Shown here: positions 31,969-43,330 of the stretch, piece by piece
Position numbering within the stretch: position 1 is the stretch's first letter
Layout of the letters: each line of letters starts with the position of its first letter
Source of the DNA: Phlebopus portentosus
Lineage: Eukaryota > Basidiomycota > Agaricomycetes > Boletales > Boletinellaceae
DNA length: 64,000 nt
Reading direction: 5' to 3'
Assembly: GCA_037892935.1 (NCBI GenBank)
Contig: JAYXKI010000007.1
Span: 1,984,001 to 2,048,000 of the forward strand
Made by a program: the position numbers and the translations under genes
The notes under the pieces: generated by a model
The model's database searches: none
Told to the model about the DNA's origin: nothing
Seen by the model: the letters and a program-made list of their open reading frames with translations, nothing else

Positions 31969-33045
31969 ATGCAACCCCAGCAATGTGGCAGATGGCTGTC
32001 CAACGATTTATGGGAATGCATCATCACTATGAACAAGAAACTCAGCACCTCTCAGATCGCAGCCTTGACCGACATATCCAAGACAACAGTTTTCCAGATA
32101 ATACGAGAGTTCAAGTGCAACAGGACTGTTGCTATGCATGAACTTGGTTTTTGTGGAAGGCCTCGAGTGCTTGGTTATATCCACACCAAGGTATGCACAT
32201 GTTGAAACCTGTCCTGGTAGCTGTTGGTTCACACCATGTAGTTCCTTTTCAGGTCACTAAGCAATCTCAATGACCATTACATTGATGAGTTGAGGCTACT
32301 ACTCCAGGAAAGATAGGAGAAGGAGGCTTTGGATGCGACTATACACAGGTCCTTGCTGCACGCTGGTTTCACACTTAAGAAGGTGGCTGTCTCTGTCACT
32401 TTGCTTCCTTACGCAGTCCACACGAAGTGAAATTGTTGTGGTCTAGTTATCGAAAAGGGCTCTCAAGTGGAATGAAACTCTGCATGCACAGTACGTTGCA
32501 CGTATCGCCTCTCAGTACACAGCAGAACAGCTGGTATTTGTTGATGAGAGTGCTTGCGATCGGTGGGCTTTTCTTTGCAACACTGCTTGGGCCCTTGAGG
32601 GTTGCCGTGTGTGTCGCAAGCAGTTTTTCAATAGGGGGAAATGGTGATTCTGCCTCTTGTGGTGCGTCACAAGCTTCTGATTCACTCTATTAGCTTCTCC
32701 GTCTTGCCAGCTATCAGCCTCGATGGGACAATCGACTGCACTATCGTACAGGGTGCATTCAATACCAAATTGTTCATAGAATTCATCGCCAGCCTGTTGG
32801 ACAAAATGCATCCCTTCTCTGGTAATCAATCAGTCATTGTAATGGACAACTGCCCGATACACAAGGCTCCCAAGATTCAGGAGCTCATTGAATCTTGGTC
32901 TGTCTCACTAGCAATGCAAGTCGCAGCATGTACTGACCTCTTTGCTTAGGGGTGTCAGGCTTGAATTTCTTCCTTCTTACTCACCAGACTACAATCCTAT
33001 TGAACTTGCATTCTCTGTAATCAAGTCCAGACTTTGTGGAATCTG
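31969..33045 (+). pseudogene. Tc1/mariner-type transposase, left copy, C-terminus lost
   Basis: ATG 31969. Helix-turn-helix: LSTSQIAALTDISKTTVFQI, then GRPRVL. After intron(s) the second HTH part reads DHYIDELRLLLQE and LLHAGFTLKK. Catalytic residues: VFVDESACDRW (first Asp, ~32540), IVMDNCPIHK (second Asp, ~32840), SPDYNPIELAF (Glu, ~33000); the 34 residues between the last two make it DD34E, Tc1-like. Introns are needed near 32190-32252, 32380-32444 and 32900-32949; exact joints not all resolved. At 33030 the match to the right copy stops, and the frame ends KSRLCGI-stop. Confidence 0.8.
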
Positions 33046-34144
33046 ACAAGTTTATTTTATTTTCTCTTGCAGGCAGGGATCCATGCCTAGTTCTATAAAG
33101 TACTCAACATTTGCCGTCATCTTTGCCATAAGAACATACCACTTTGACGGAATGACTAATGAGGATGCTGGCCAAAAGTTGATTTTAATGAAGTCGACAC
33201 CGAGTGCATTTGGAATCACTTTTGGCCTTAAATGCTAGTACGTTGACTGTCATAGGAGTATGGCAATGCCTGATGGTTCGATAGGCATCACATTTGATGT
33301 ACAACCAGATAATAGATGTGACCCGTCAGTTCTATCTTACACGCGCTTCATGAGAAATCTTGAATGTAAAATTAAGGGACAGCATGCTCCCAATGAAAGA
33401 TGATCGATACTCTTTGTTCTAGTTGACGAGGGGTGCACTTTGCGCAAAATGTACATCAAACTGCAACATGACATAATGATGTGCATCAGAACACCACCTC
33501 GCTGCGGTTTAAGGAGGTTATCACAATGTTCCATCATAGTACCTCGACTCCAACAAAGGCCTAGGCAAACTTGTTAAAGGATATAGCGCTGATGAACACA
33601 ATCGATGAATAATAGGTGCGATTGTTTGCCTTGCCCCTTTCCTTGCATTGTGCGCTTATTTGTTCCGATAGGAAGTGTTCCAAACACTCAGGAGACACTT
33701 TCACCAGTGCGGCCTATGTAGCTCCAGGGAACCTCAATGTAATGCTCGCATTTCATATGTGTGAGTATAAATAGAGATCATTGCCTGCAGAGCCAGAAAC
33801 AATCAAAGAAGCTCTGATTCTCATTTATGAAGCAGCAGTCGCTTTTGGTGAGTTCTTTTGAAGAGTATGCTTCTTTTTGATGAAGCATCTGTAAATATCT
33901 ATTTAGTTTCATGGCATGACTTTGCTTTCCCATGAGATCGAGTTGATTGATCAATATCGATGTCTGTTCCCCTCTAACCATGACCGATATGTCTGTTGAA
34001 TGCCAGGATGGAGATTTATGTGGGTCCTCATCCTCCACTCTTCTTGACATGTTCTGAAATTGTCTTAGACTTATCTGTGCCCGACAATGATCATAAGTAT
34101 CTTCTCTTATATAGAGTTCATTCTCATTGTAATATTAGGTATAA
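33046..34144 (+). pseudogene. Decayed reading frame paralogous to 38910-39140
   Basis: About 33318-33500 reads SYTRFMRNLECKIKGQHAPN, a stop, then SILFVLVDEG and TLRKM. This is clearly related to SYVRFMENLKCEKEEQQAPK and TLVVLVDNGQALRKM on the minus strand at about 38930-39080. It has stop codons and no resolvable exon structure. The two related segments point at each other, each downstream of a transposase copy. Function unknown. The rest (33540-34144) shows nothing recognisable. Confidence 0.5.
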
Positions 34145-34754
34145 GTGATCGCAGATGATTTAAAAGGCATAATATACGAGTGGAACAAGGCTGTGCTGAA
34201 AGTTGAGGAAGCCTGGGACAGCAATGTCAGTTACATCCGGGGCTATTGGGATGCGGTTGAGCATGTAGTGCCCTGCATCTATGCACTTTTTGAGGCAAGC
34301 ATGCATGCCTCACAGCTCGCGGATGCCCTATTTGATGAGGTGAAGGAGATCAGAGATTCATCGAATGACTTGTCTCTCAGGATGACAGAGGTGAGTTTTA
34401 GCACTTTCTTTCAAGGACTTATAGTTGCTTATATTCTCTTAGGAGATGACGACAGATCTGGCCATCAGAGGAAGGCTTGCTTTTGATATCAGCTTAGAGA
34501 TGTTTGGCCAAATTGGCTCGATACTTGCAGAGATCAGTAGAAAGGATGGAGGCATTCTCAATGACAGCAGCAATGATGCGAGGCTTAGGGCCTTTGTGAC
34601 TTGTTTTGACAATTATGGCAAACTCAAGCCATCTACTTTCCTTTCGCATTTGGCTTCCTTATTAATCGGACTCAGGGATCTTACAGTGGAGGAGGGGAAG
34701 GAACTGGAAGCAATCCCTATAGTGATGGCACTTTTGAATGCCGTATCAACGTGA
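34145..34754 (+). CDS. Unrecognised helical protein, two exons
   Basis: Two open segments joined by a canonical intron GTGAGT...CTTAG (34391-34442): exon 1 up to LSLRMTE, exon 2 from EMTTDLAIRGR to the TGA at 34752-34754. Mostly alpha-helical (ADALFDEVKEIRDSSNDLSL; LASLLIGLRDLTVEEGKELE). No start context stands out and an upstream exon is likely. No family recognised. It belongs to the inner part of the 12.2 kb structure. Confidence 0.45.
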
Positions 34755-34937
34755 ACCAGTCCTTTGAAGGACTCCCTTGAAACTGTGGCAATGAGCCTAC
34801 AATCACAGCACAAAGACCAGATATAAGCACTAGAGTGCTTTCTGCAGGCCTTCCTGCCTATAGAAGGGTCCGCACGAATTGCGGTCCTTTACTTTTTTGT
34901 TAAAAAGAATCTGATTCGACAATTCGGTAACGATGCA

Positions 34938-35510
34938 GTGCATCCCTTAGAGATCGGGATGTCTTACTCTTCTATAGAATTTTTGGTGGAGCAGATTGAC
35001 ATAAACGCAGAGCATAAGGAAGTTTTCCACCAAATCTCTCACAATATGGAGAAGATTCAGGATGAGTTCAATGGTCTCAAGTTTGGGTATAGGTTGAAGG
35101 AGCTGAAGAAAGAGAAGGGGAAGGGGAAGGGGAAGGGGAAGGGGAAGGGGAAGGGGAAGGGGAAGGGGAAGGGGAAGGGGAAGGGGAAGGGGAAGGGGAA
35201 GGGGAAGGGGAAGGGGAAGGGGAAGGGGAAGGGGAAGGGGAAGGGGAAGGGGAAGGGGAAGGGGAAGGGGAAGGGGAAGGGGAAGGGGAAGGGGAAGGGG
35301 AAGGGGAAGGGGAAGGGGAAGGGGAAGGGGAAGGGGAAGGGGAAGGGGATTTTCAGCCTACTCGGTGACTCGAAAAAATGCTCACCCATAATCCCAATGT
35401 GGACTAGTGATACATTTGTATCAAAGAGGCTGGTCCGCCGAGTACCTCGACCAAGTGAGCTTGAAGTGCCACTGATTGAATGGAGCATAGGAGGGAGTGA
35501 CAAAGTGTAG
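34938..35510 (+). CDS. Open frame containing a (Lys-Gly)n tract
   Basis: 190 codons: helical start (EFLVEQIDINAEHKEVFHQI-like), then about 39 Lys-Gly pairs encoded by GGGGAA repeats, then a basic tail (SKRLVRRVPRPSELEVP). The repeat length is a multiple of three so both flanks stay open. Whether it is translated is unknown; it may be one exon of a longer gene with the neighbours at 34145 and 35947. Confidence 0.4.
   Translation: MHPLEIGMSYSSIEFLVEQIDINAEHKEVFHQISHNMEKIQDEFNGLKFGYRLKELKKEKGKGKGKGKGKGKGKGKGKGKGKGKGKGKGKGKGKGKGKGKGKGKGKGKGKGKGKGKGKGKGKGKGKGKGKGKGKGKGIFSLLGDSKKCSPIIPMWTSDTFVSKRLVRRVPRPSELEVPLIEWSIGGSDKV
35117..35349 (+). repeat. (GGGGAA)n microsatellite, about 39 units
   Basis: 233 bases of perfect hexamer repeat, no interruption seen. 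Runs of four G separated by AA make it a strong candidate for G-quadruplex formation on the plus strand. Confidence 0.98.
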
Positions 35511-35946
35511 TAGAGAGGAAAGACAAAGAGAAGGCGAGGCTAAGTACAGAGGTGTTGAGTGTAGAGGAAGAGAGAGAAGCGAGGAAGAGGAGATGATTGT
35601 GTACTTTACTTTAGTCTAAGCTCTGTGTTCTTTGCTCCAAAAAGATTCAAAGAAAGTGTGCAGTACTAGGCCACACTATATAATAGAGACTAGGTCAGGC
35701 AACCTAGATGTTAGTCAGCCGAGTCTTTGTAAGATTCAGCTCATCTCCATATATAAGGGAGCCAGGGATGAATGATCTCTAGTACCCACTTTGCCTCTTC
35801 CCACCATCATTGGTAACTTCTCCCCTTTCCTACATAGATCTCCCCCCACTTAAACTCTGTCTGAGCAGTGTCATGCACTTCTCTCAAGCTACCATTAGGG
35901 GCTGTGAGTATCAGCTGTTATTGTTTAAAGCACTGAAAACAACTAA

Positions 35947-36740
35947 ATGTCTCTACCTAGCCCTGAGTTCCAGAAGAATTCCCCAGCTGGAGAAAGTCAG
36001 CCTAGGTACGTTTCCTTAGTTGAATGCTGTAGTATGCACACTCTTGAACTCTTTCGATCAGCATCTAAGATGGTAACTTCTGCAAAGTCTGTATCTCCAG
36101 ATGCAGAAGCAGTGAAGAAGAAGCAGGAGGAGGAGGAGGAGGAGGAGGAGGAGGAGGAGAAGGTGTTTGCAGATGGCATGTGCAAATGTTTTACATCTAT
36201 GCATGAGCAAATTGGATCTGGAGTTAAGGATATCGAAGAAAAATTTGCCGCCTTATGTGAGGAATTGCAAAAACAGAGAGAGTGTTTGAAGAAAGATGAG
36301 AGCTACCTCAATTCCATAGGATTCCCCTTTTTTTCAGTATAATTGGAGGTTTGATATGTTATGTTTAATAGGTACTTCGGATAAAAGCAGACAAGGCAAA
36401 TCCAGAACTTCTCAAGAGAGCATTGACCATTGTGTATGACACAGTCACTACTTATGTGAATAGTCTACAATCCGCAAACCAGCAGGTTTCTGGGGGTGTC
36501 GACTGGAGACTGAAGGAAGTAAAGACTTCCGACAGATGTATTAATGCCGAGATTCTTATGCAGAAGCTCTGGGAATTTCTCAAACTCGAGCACAATCCCA
36601 TTCAGAGAACAGAATTGGCATGGTTATCACAGCGTTTCTGCCAAAAGCTGGTTGATTGGGCTAAACTTGCAGAAGATCAGCTTAGAAGTACCAAGGAGTG
36701 CAGCGTCTTTAAGCCGGATATAGATCTGGCAGAGGATTGA
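35947..36740 (+). CDS. Unrecognised acidic coiled-coil protein, two or more exons
   Basis: Exon around 35947-36336 holds a poly-Glu run (GAG/GGA repeat, 36124-36163) and a helical segment MHEQIGSGVKDIEEKFAALC. A 35-base GT-AG intron (36337-36371) joins it in frame to IKADKANPELLKRALTIVYD ... LAED-stop at 36738-36740. Downstream, to about 37205, decayed sequence still codes Ser/Asp-rich peptides (SDDGSDSSDGSD), so the original gene was longer. No function recognised. Confidence 0.45.
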
Positions 36741-37740
36741 TTTTGTCACCTAAAGCAGGTGCTTCAATGCTTTCCGAATGATAATGGCTTGATTAAGATC
36801 CTATTCTTTCTGGTTTTTGTGCCGGAGACCTCCAGTAGTGAGACTGAACATAAAGTGGTTGCGATGAAGGATCTACATGATTTCCATCAGTACTGAGGAG
36901 ACGTGCACAACTTTAAGGCAAGGTGCGATGATGAGCATGGCAATGAACTGATTGAAGTGAAGATGCGTTTTCAGTCTTTTAGTCAATCCTCAGCATTCGC
37001 AATTCTGCAGGATTGGGTCAGGTGGGCCAAATCTGATGACCAGATATTAGACGACTGAAATTGTAGTTCTCTCATTCTCACTCAAGCGAACACGGATGGT
37101 GATTCGGATGATGGTTCTGATAGTTCTGATGGTTCTGATGCTGAGACTTCCGACATGTATATGAGCGACGAGAGCAAATCCTCGACATCGCATGGTTCTT
37201 CACCAGAGGTGAGCTTTGTATAAATTCTTAAGGTATTTGGGCCTCCGCACCATTTTTCATAGTTGTAACTGACATGATCTAGGTTTGCTCCTTGTGTTTA
37301 GGCCTTGAGTTTGTGTAATTTTTAGAAATTGACTTGTTCTCGTTTTATTACGGCAGTTCGTTTGATTCATTTGACATGCATACCAGTTTTTCAATAGGAA
37401 TTTCTGGGAACATTATTGATTTTGGATTGTCTTCAGCCAGGAGTTTGTTCCCACTTCCTTTCTGTATCCTTATTTATTGTGTGCATGACTGTATGTAATA
37501 CATATCATGTTTACTATTAAACATAATTGTCTTTGTTGTTCAGCCAATGTCCTCCCAGGCATAGAAAAGCACGGCGGATGCAAGCCCATGCGTGATGTGA
37601 ACACTCGACTGTGACACCATTGAAATTAATTTATCGGTTGTCAACCTGAGTAGAATTAGGTTGATATGCAGATATCTATTACATTTCAGAACATTGGCCA
37701 GCACTGAGTAATTCATGTTGTTGCGCCCTCATTCTATGTG
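36741..37740 (+). other. Decayed coding and spacer sequence
   Basis: Up to about 37205 a Ser/Asp-rich frame with stops continues the preceding gene. From there to 37740 I see nothing recognisable; this is the meeting point of the two inward-facing gene sets. Confidence 0.35.
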
Positions 37741-39678
37741 ATTATTGCACATCTTCAGCCAAATCTCCACCAAAGGATAATCACAAATTTTATTTCTTGT
37801 GGACAGGGAGCCTTGAGTTCTGTTGTAGTGACCTTTGTGATGATATCCACTATGACATGATGCAGAGTGTCTGTTCTGATAACTGTGGCACCTGTAGTCA
37901 TCCTTGGATAATGAACTGCGATTGTGATAACCTCTTTCTGTGGAGCTTTTGGAGTCTGCCCACCCTGATAATGACGAGGATTGATAGCGACGTTTATGAC
38001 ACCTCTTTCTAATAGATTAGCTCCTGCCACAATAACACTTCCCTTCATGCGATGATCCACGGTACCTTCTATCATCTCTCGGCCTGTCTCGTGCAGGCCG
38101 AGAGGCAGGCGATGGTGATGCATGGCAAGTCCTTCCAGCACTGGAATTTTCTACACCTGGTTTGGTCTGTGGATCCCCATCCGCTTGTGCTTGACCAGCG
38201 CCAGCTTAGTTTGTAAGCCCCTGCTGCATGCCTATGGCAGTTGAACCTAAGGTGATCTGCACAGTTCACTTTGATTTGTGGTAGTCAAGCAAGTTCAGCT
38301 GCTTGGGAACCTCTGAAGCTGTCACGCCCAGAGTTTTACTTAGCTACAAAAGCTCAGAAGCCTCCAGAATCACATAGATGAGAGTAAGATACGTACTAGG
38401 AGCCTTGCATGATTAAAATAATTCTTCATTGTATAATATATATAGGTGCTATCGGCACGAACATAACAAACTTCCTCCGGATGCGTGCTGCACCATAGGT
38501 TCTACTTGATCTCCTTGATATGAGGTGCGAGCATTGCATTCAGGTCACCTTTTGTTGCTTTGGCTGCACTGGTTAGTTTGGTCATATTCTGAAGTACGCT
38601 TCCTGAGCATTTAGAACCCTTCTAAATGGAATGTAATTTGCGCATCAACACGTGAAAGAGAGAAAGGCAAACGATCACATTTACCCATTCATCGTTCATG
38701 TTTATAAGCACAATTTCGCCTGCACTATCAACCTTGCACTTCTTCTTCAGCTCCTCGAGATACTTCTTGAACCCTTGCACAAGCTCATCAAGATCTACAT
38801 CAGATTCGAGATACCGTGGTTGAATCTTCATCCCAATCTTCTTAAACCACGGACCGGTGTAGCCTAGTGTAACCAAGGTGGGATAGCACTGAAGAATACT
38901 TGCCACGTTCTAACGCACATCGATTATGCTGTGTTGAGGTTCGACATTCATTTTGCGCAAAGCCTGCCCATTGTCAACCAGAACAACAAGTGTTGATTGC
39001 GTTTCTTTAGGAGCTTGCTGCTCCTCTTTTTCACATTTGAGATTTTCCATAAAACGCACATAAGATACAACTGATGAGTCGCATCTATACTCTTGGTCTG
39101 AATTGTCAGTGTAGTCTATTAAATCATTAGAGACTGACAAACTCCTATAATGGTCTATGCACCGGCTGCAAGCAACGGATTATCAAAGTCCCAAGGATCA
39201 CCAGTACTGACTCTGTTGGTATCTGACTCTTGACCTAGATCGTCATTAGCTATTCGGGCAATATCAAGTTGTGATGGTTCTTCATCATAGGGCTCTTCAT
39301 ATTGATATGTCAGGTCCTCATCAGCAGCTCTCCAGCCCCTTGCTTTTGTCGTGGTGGGCTCCGCTTCCATGTTTTTCTGTTATGAAGTATAAGTGCAATA
39401 CCGGAAGACAAGACTATCAGTACTACCATCTCTTCAACACCATTCTTGTTGACAGCAGGCTGCTCTGCCTTCCTTGGCCAGCCTTGTTTCCGTGGTCCTT
39501 CAGCAATGACATCTGCATTTTGAGAGTTTGAATGAGGGCCATTTGCTCACTGGGGCTCTAGGGCCATTGCTGCTTTTTTGGGAGAGGAGTTTCTTGTGAT
39601 GGCAGATGCCTGCTTTGTCCCAGCAGTCTTACAAGCCACAGTCTTGTGAGCTGTGAGTTTTCTAGGGGTGGGACTCAT
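37741..39678 (-). pseudogene. Unrecognised multi-exon gene with AT-hook-like and Arg/Ser-rich parts
   Basis: Start ATG 39678 (MSPTPRKLTAHKTVACK). An in-frame TGA near 39551 follows ALEPQ, then EGPRKQGWPRKAEQ, an AT-hook-like basic motif. A 50-base intron 39377-39426 (GTAGTA...AACAG) leads to EAEPTTTKARGW. Next segments: SVVSYVRFMENLKCEKEE, a TAG at 38910-38912, then YTGPWFKKIGMKIQPRY and FKKYLEELKKK. Another intron starts at GTAAATG (~38688). Later parts read NLWCSTHPEEVCYV (~38480) and an Arg/Ser/His-rich tail to about 37741. Two or more stops. The gene has a paralogous fragment at 33046-34144. Function unknown. Confidence 0.5.
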
Positions 39679-39814
39679 GATGGTAAGAGATAATAAAAAA
39701 GTGATGTGGCAACAAAGGTAGCTGCTTATAAACGTGTTCCCAGCTCGCTTACTAGCCCTCCAGAGATCGACGATCCAAAGTCCACAAATATACACTATCT
39801 TCAGATTCAATGGC

Positions 39815-41009
39815 CTATACAAGCACATCATAGCGACAGTGGCGAAAGAAGGAATAACTATCCAAAGAATTAATGGAATACACCTGCCTACAGAGTTGCT
39901 CAACAACTGAAGTGTCATCCTAAGGACCGGGACCCTGACGTTTTAACCTGGACTTGATTATAGAGAATGCAAGTTCAATAGGATTGTAGTCTGGTGAGTA
40001 AGAAGGAAGAAATTCAAGCCTGACACCCCTAAGCAAAGAGGTCAGTACATGCTGCGACTTGTATTGCTAGTGAGACAGACCAAGATTCAATGAGCTCCTG
40101 AATCTCGGGAGTCTTGTGTATTGGGCAGTTGTCCATTACGATGACTGATTGATTATCGGAGAAGGGATGCATTTTGTCCAACAGGCTGGCGATGAATTCC
40201 ATGAACAATTTAGTATTGAATGTGCCCTATACAATAGTGCAGTTGATTGTCCCATCGAGGCTGATAGCTGGCAAGACGGAGAAGCTAATGGAGTGAATTA
40301 GAAGCTTGTGATGCACCACAAGAGGCAGAATCACCATTTCCCCCTATTGAAAAACTGCTTGCGACACGCACGGCAACCCTCAAGGGCCCAAGCAGTGTTG
40401 CAAAGAAAAGCCCACCGATCGCAAGCACTCTCATCAACAAATACCAGCTGTTCTTCTGTGTACTGAGAGGTGATACGTGCGACGTACTGTGCACACAGAG
40501 TTTCATTCTGCTTGAGAGCCCTTTTCGATAACTAGACCACAACAATTTCAGTTCGTGTGGACTACGTAGGGAAGCAAAGCGACAGAGACAGCCACCTTCT
40601 TAAGTGTGAAACCAGCGTGCAGCAAGGACCTATGTATAGTCGCATCCAAAGCCTCCTTCTCCCACATTTCCTGGAGCAGTAGCCTCAACTCATCAATGTA
40701 ACGGTCATTGAGATTGCTTAGTGACCTGAAAAGGAACTACATGGTGTGAACCAACAGCTACCAGGACAGGTTTCAACATGTGCATACCTTGGTGTGGATA
40801 TAACCAAGCACTCGAGGCCTTCCATGAAAACCAAGTTCATGCGCAGCAATAGTCCTGTTGCACTTGAACTCTCGTATTATCTGGAAAACTATTATCTTGG
40901 ATATGTCGGTCAAGGCTGCGATCTGAGAGGCGCTGAGTTTCTTGTTCATAGTGATGATGCATTCCCGTAAATCGTTGGACAGCCATCTGCCACATTGCTG
41001 AGGTTGCAT
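39815..41009 (-). CDS. Tc1/mariner-type transposase, right copy, full-length
   Basis: Inverted partner of 31969-33045. ATG 41009; HTH LSASQIAALTDISKIIVFQI; GRPRVL; catalytic VFVDESACDRW, IVMDNCPIHK (~40145), SPDYNPIELAF. Unlike the left copy it continues past AAGTCCAG as LKRQGPGP, then after one TAG, DDTSVVEQLCRQ and DSYSFFRHCRYDV to a stop at 39815-39817. This resembles the end of fungal Tc1 transposases (helical segment then FRHCGY-like motif). Introns similar to the left copy are needed. Catalytic Asp, Asp and Glu are all present. Confidence 0.8.
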
Positions 41010-42048
41010 AAATGAATGCTCAACATAAGCTGTAGAGATGATGACTGTGAAGATGGTGATGGCTTGAGATCAAGTGGCGACTCGACATGTGAGTTAACCC
41101 TTCATCCTCACATGTGTCGCTGCTCCTATCTCTTTGCTGTGGTGCCTCGTCTCTTGTGATGGTTCATCCCCAGCAACTGGGGGTTCCCTCATGCCTGTGG
41201 GTGATGAGAGATTGGTGAGGATGGGGAGGGAACTGTGGACAAGTGATGAGAGCTGCTGTGCAGGGAGATACTGCATACGAAAGACTACTATCGTATGCGT
41301 ACACTCATGTTTCTCTGAGAGATGTTTCTATGGCCCTGGCAGGCACGCTCAGTTTGGTTGTAGCAGGAGTGCATGATGGCTGAGCTGACCTTGTTTGCCC
41401 TCACCCAGATATGATTTTAGGTGACATTTCAGCAGAGGATGATCACTGAGGTGGTTTCAAGTCTGATTGGTAGATAGTACATGTAATGTAGCCACACTCA
41501 AGCCTAACTCAGCTCAGCTACTGTCTTGGCTGAAAGCGCCTATGCTGCTGTCTTTTTAGCAAAAATAATCAGATTTTTTGGTGTCCGAATGTGTGAGTTA
41601 TGACAGATGCAATGAAGTAGGGGAGAGTTCTGTGAGCAGGAGTGACAACAAACCACCCAGTTTCACTACCACAATCATGTCAGGGAGCCTCAAGGAGTTG
41701 CGTACAGGTGCCCACTAGGCTGGCCTGATTTATCAAACTTGAATCAGATTTTTCCGGATGACGTTGGGCAAGCTATGATTTTTACACTGAACAGAGAGCA
41801 TGACAAGGATTTAGCACTATGATGCTATCTTTTTAGTAGCAAAGTATATACTCAACAAAACCCAGACATTTTTATATGTACTAGAGCACATTTTTGAGCA
41901 GGTTTTTTACATGGTTATATCAGATTTTTATGTGCTGTATTGTCTGAGATATTCGCTATTTTGTTTTTTTTTTGCTCATCCAGGATGCACTATGCATCAA
42001 AAATACACGTGATTTTCCAAATTGCCAACAATTTTGCAATTAGCTGTA

Positions 42049-43330
42049 AATAGATCTTAAGAAGACAGCAGCAGTGCAGGAATAGCCAGTCTTAAAGAAT
42101 GTACACAAACTGCAACAATTCCTGGGACTAGAGAATTAGTTACAACATTTCATCAAGGATTGCAGTTCAATTATCAAGCCACTGACCACATTACTGCCTT
42201 TTTCATATGTATTGTCACTTGTGACTTCTGTGATTTTTGTCATACAGAACACCTCAAAATATAAAAATCACCATCTCTCACTCAATTCTTGACCGTTCTG
42301 CATGATCTAAGTTGCTAAATTCATAGGTTTAAGATCTGTTTCGCACTCTAACAAGGATGAAGAGAAATGAGCAAAGAATGAGTGAGATATATTGCAAAAG
42401 GCCAATTTTAGACACTTCCTTCATATGTATTTTTTCCTGCCCTCACTGGGTGCTACAACAATCTAGACTGCACCAGAGTGGTACTATTGGCAAATATGAA
42501 TTTACAGACATCAGATTGCCTAAGAATAAATTTATTTTGAGGTCTGGAGGCTCTTGAGAAAAGGTAGGTTTGAGCTCAGCTCAGACATGTATCAAACCAG
42601 CAGATACAACACAGAATAGAGCTTAGAGTTAGTCTGTAAATTTACAATAAAATTATTATATCATTTTGGACTTGCCTGTAGGATTGTAGAAGTAGGGATG
42701 AGGACAGGAAAAACTGCACATGAAAGATGTGTCTAAAATCGGCCTTTTGTGACATATCTCACTCATTATTTGCTCATTTCTATTTATCATTATTTGAGCT
42801 TGAAACCAATCTTAAAGCTATAAATTTAGAAACTTAGATCATGCAAAATAGTTAAGAATTGAGTGAGATATGGTGATTTTTATATTATGAGATGTTTTGT
42901 GTGACAAAAATCACAAAAGTCACAAGTGACAATACATATGAAAAAGGCTGTAACAGGAAAGGTGGAATGAAAGTAGGGAGAGGAGGAGCAATAAGCATTC
43001 GAGGAGTTGAAGGAACATCTGAGCAGCCCTCCCCCATTCTAACAATACTAAATAACAAAGACCTATTCTACATAGAAGCTAATACATTACACTTTGCAAC
43101 TAGTGGAGTACTTCTCCAGAAGCAAGAAGGTAAATAGAAAGTCATTGCATATTGATCATTGACCTTTCTAGAGGCAGAATGAAACTATAAGATCTATGAC
43201 AAAGAGATATTTACTATCATTCAGGCCCTCAAAGAATGGTGACAGTATCTTCAAAGCAATAGTAAACTATTTGAAGTCTGGACAGACTATGCCAACCTAA
43301 CATACTTTAGATCACCACAAAAGTTGAACT
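42049..43330 (+). pseudogene. Old gypsy relic (Gypsy-2 family), RT/RNase H part, carrying MITE-B
   Basis: Before MITE-B: IDLKKTAAVQE-stop-PVLKNVHKLQQFLGL and IIKPLTTL. After MITE-B: TGKVE, then HFATSGVLLQKQEGK, IYDKEIFTIIQALKEW and VWTDYANLTYF. All align with the intact Gypsy-2 pol at 44291-47254 but with many stops and an A/T-shifted sequence. It is plus-strand and stops at 43330, where Gypsy-2 is inserted; it resumes at 49990. Confidence 0.85.
42194..42950. mobile_element. MITE-B: fold-back element inserted at TA in gypsy relic
   Basis: Palindromic element of 757 bases with long inverted arms (roughly 42194-42560 and 42640-42950), ends CTGCCTTTTTCATATG and inverse CAGCCTTTTTCATATG, flanked by TA (42192-42193, 42951-42952). 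Removing it and one TA rejoins the gypsy relic in frame (ACCACATTA + ACAGGAAAGGTGG, encoding TTL-TGKV; intact copy TTLMGKV). No coding capacity. Confidence 0.9.

Larger units (their letters stand above)
29847..42046. mobile_element. 12.2 kb inverted-arm structure with two Tc1-type transposases
   Basis: Ends are inverted: left CAGCTAATTGTAAAATTG, right (minus strand) CAGCTAATTGCAAAATTG, each next to TA (29845-29846, 42047-42048). The left arm 29847-33030, less a 1,086-base MITE plus TA, is 2,098 bases; the right arm 39948-42046 is 2,099 bases; identity is high throughout by eye. Each arm carries a Tc1-like transposase reading inward. The homology ends at the same codon in both (AAGTCCAG), after which the right copy has a plausible transposase C-terminus and the left does not. 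The 6.9 kb centre has multi-exon frames. The left flank is half a MITE-B, the right flank a gypsy relic, so rearrangement rather than simple insertion is possible. Confidence 0.75.

Noticed and set aside
35057..35503. Minus-strand frame with a long Phe-Pro repeat
   Set aside because: It is only the antisense reading of the GGGGAA microsatellite; all frames through a hexamer repeat stay open.
29847..42046. Helitron or Starship-type element as an explanation for the gene-carrying structure
   Set aside because: No Rep/helicase or tyrosine recombinase (DUF3435-like) motif was seen; the readable enzyme is a DD34E transposase and the ends are TIR-like with TA.
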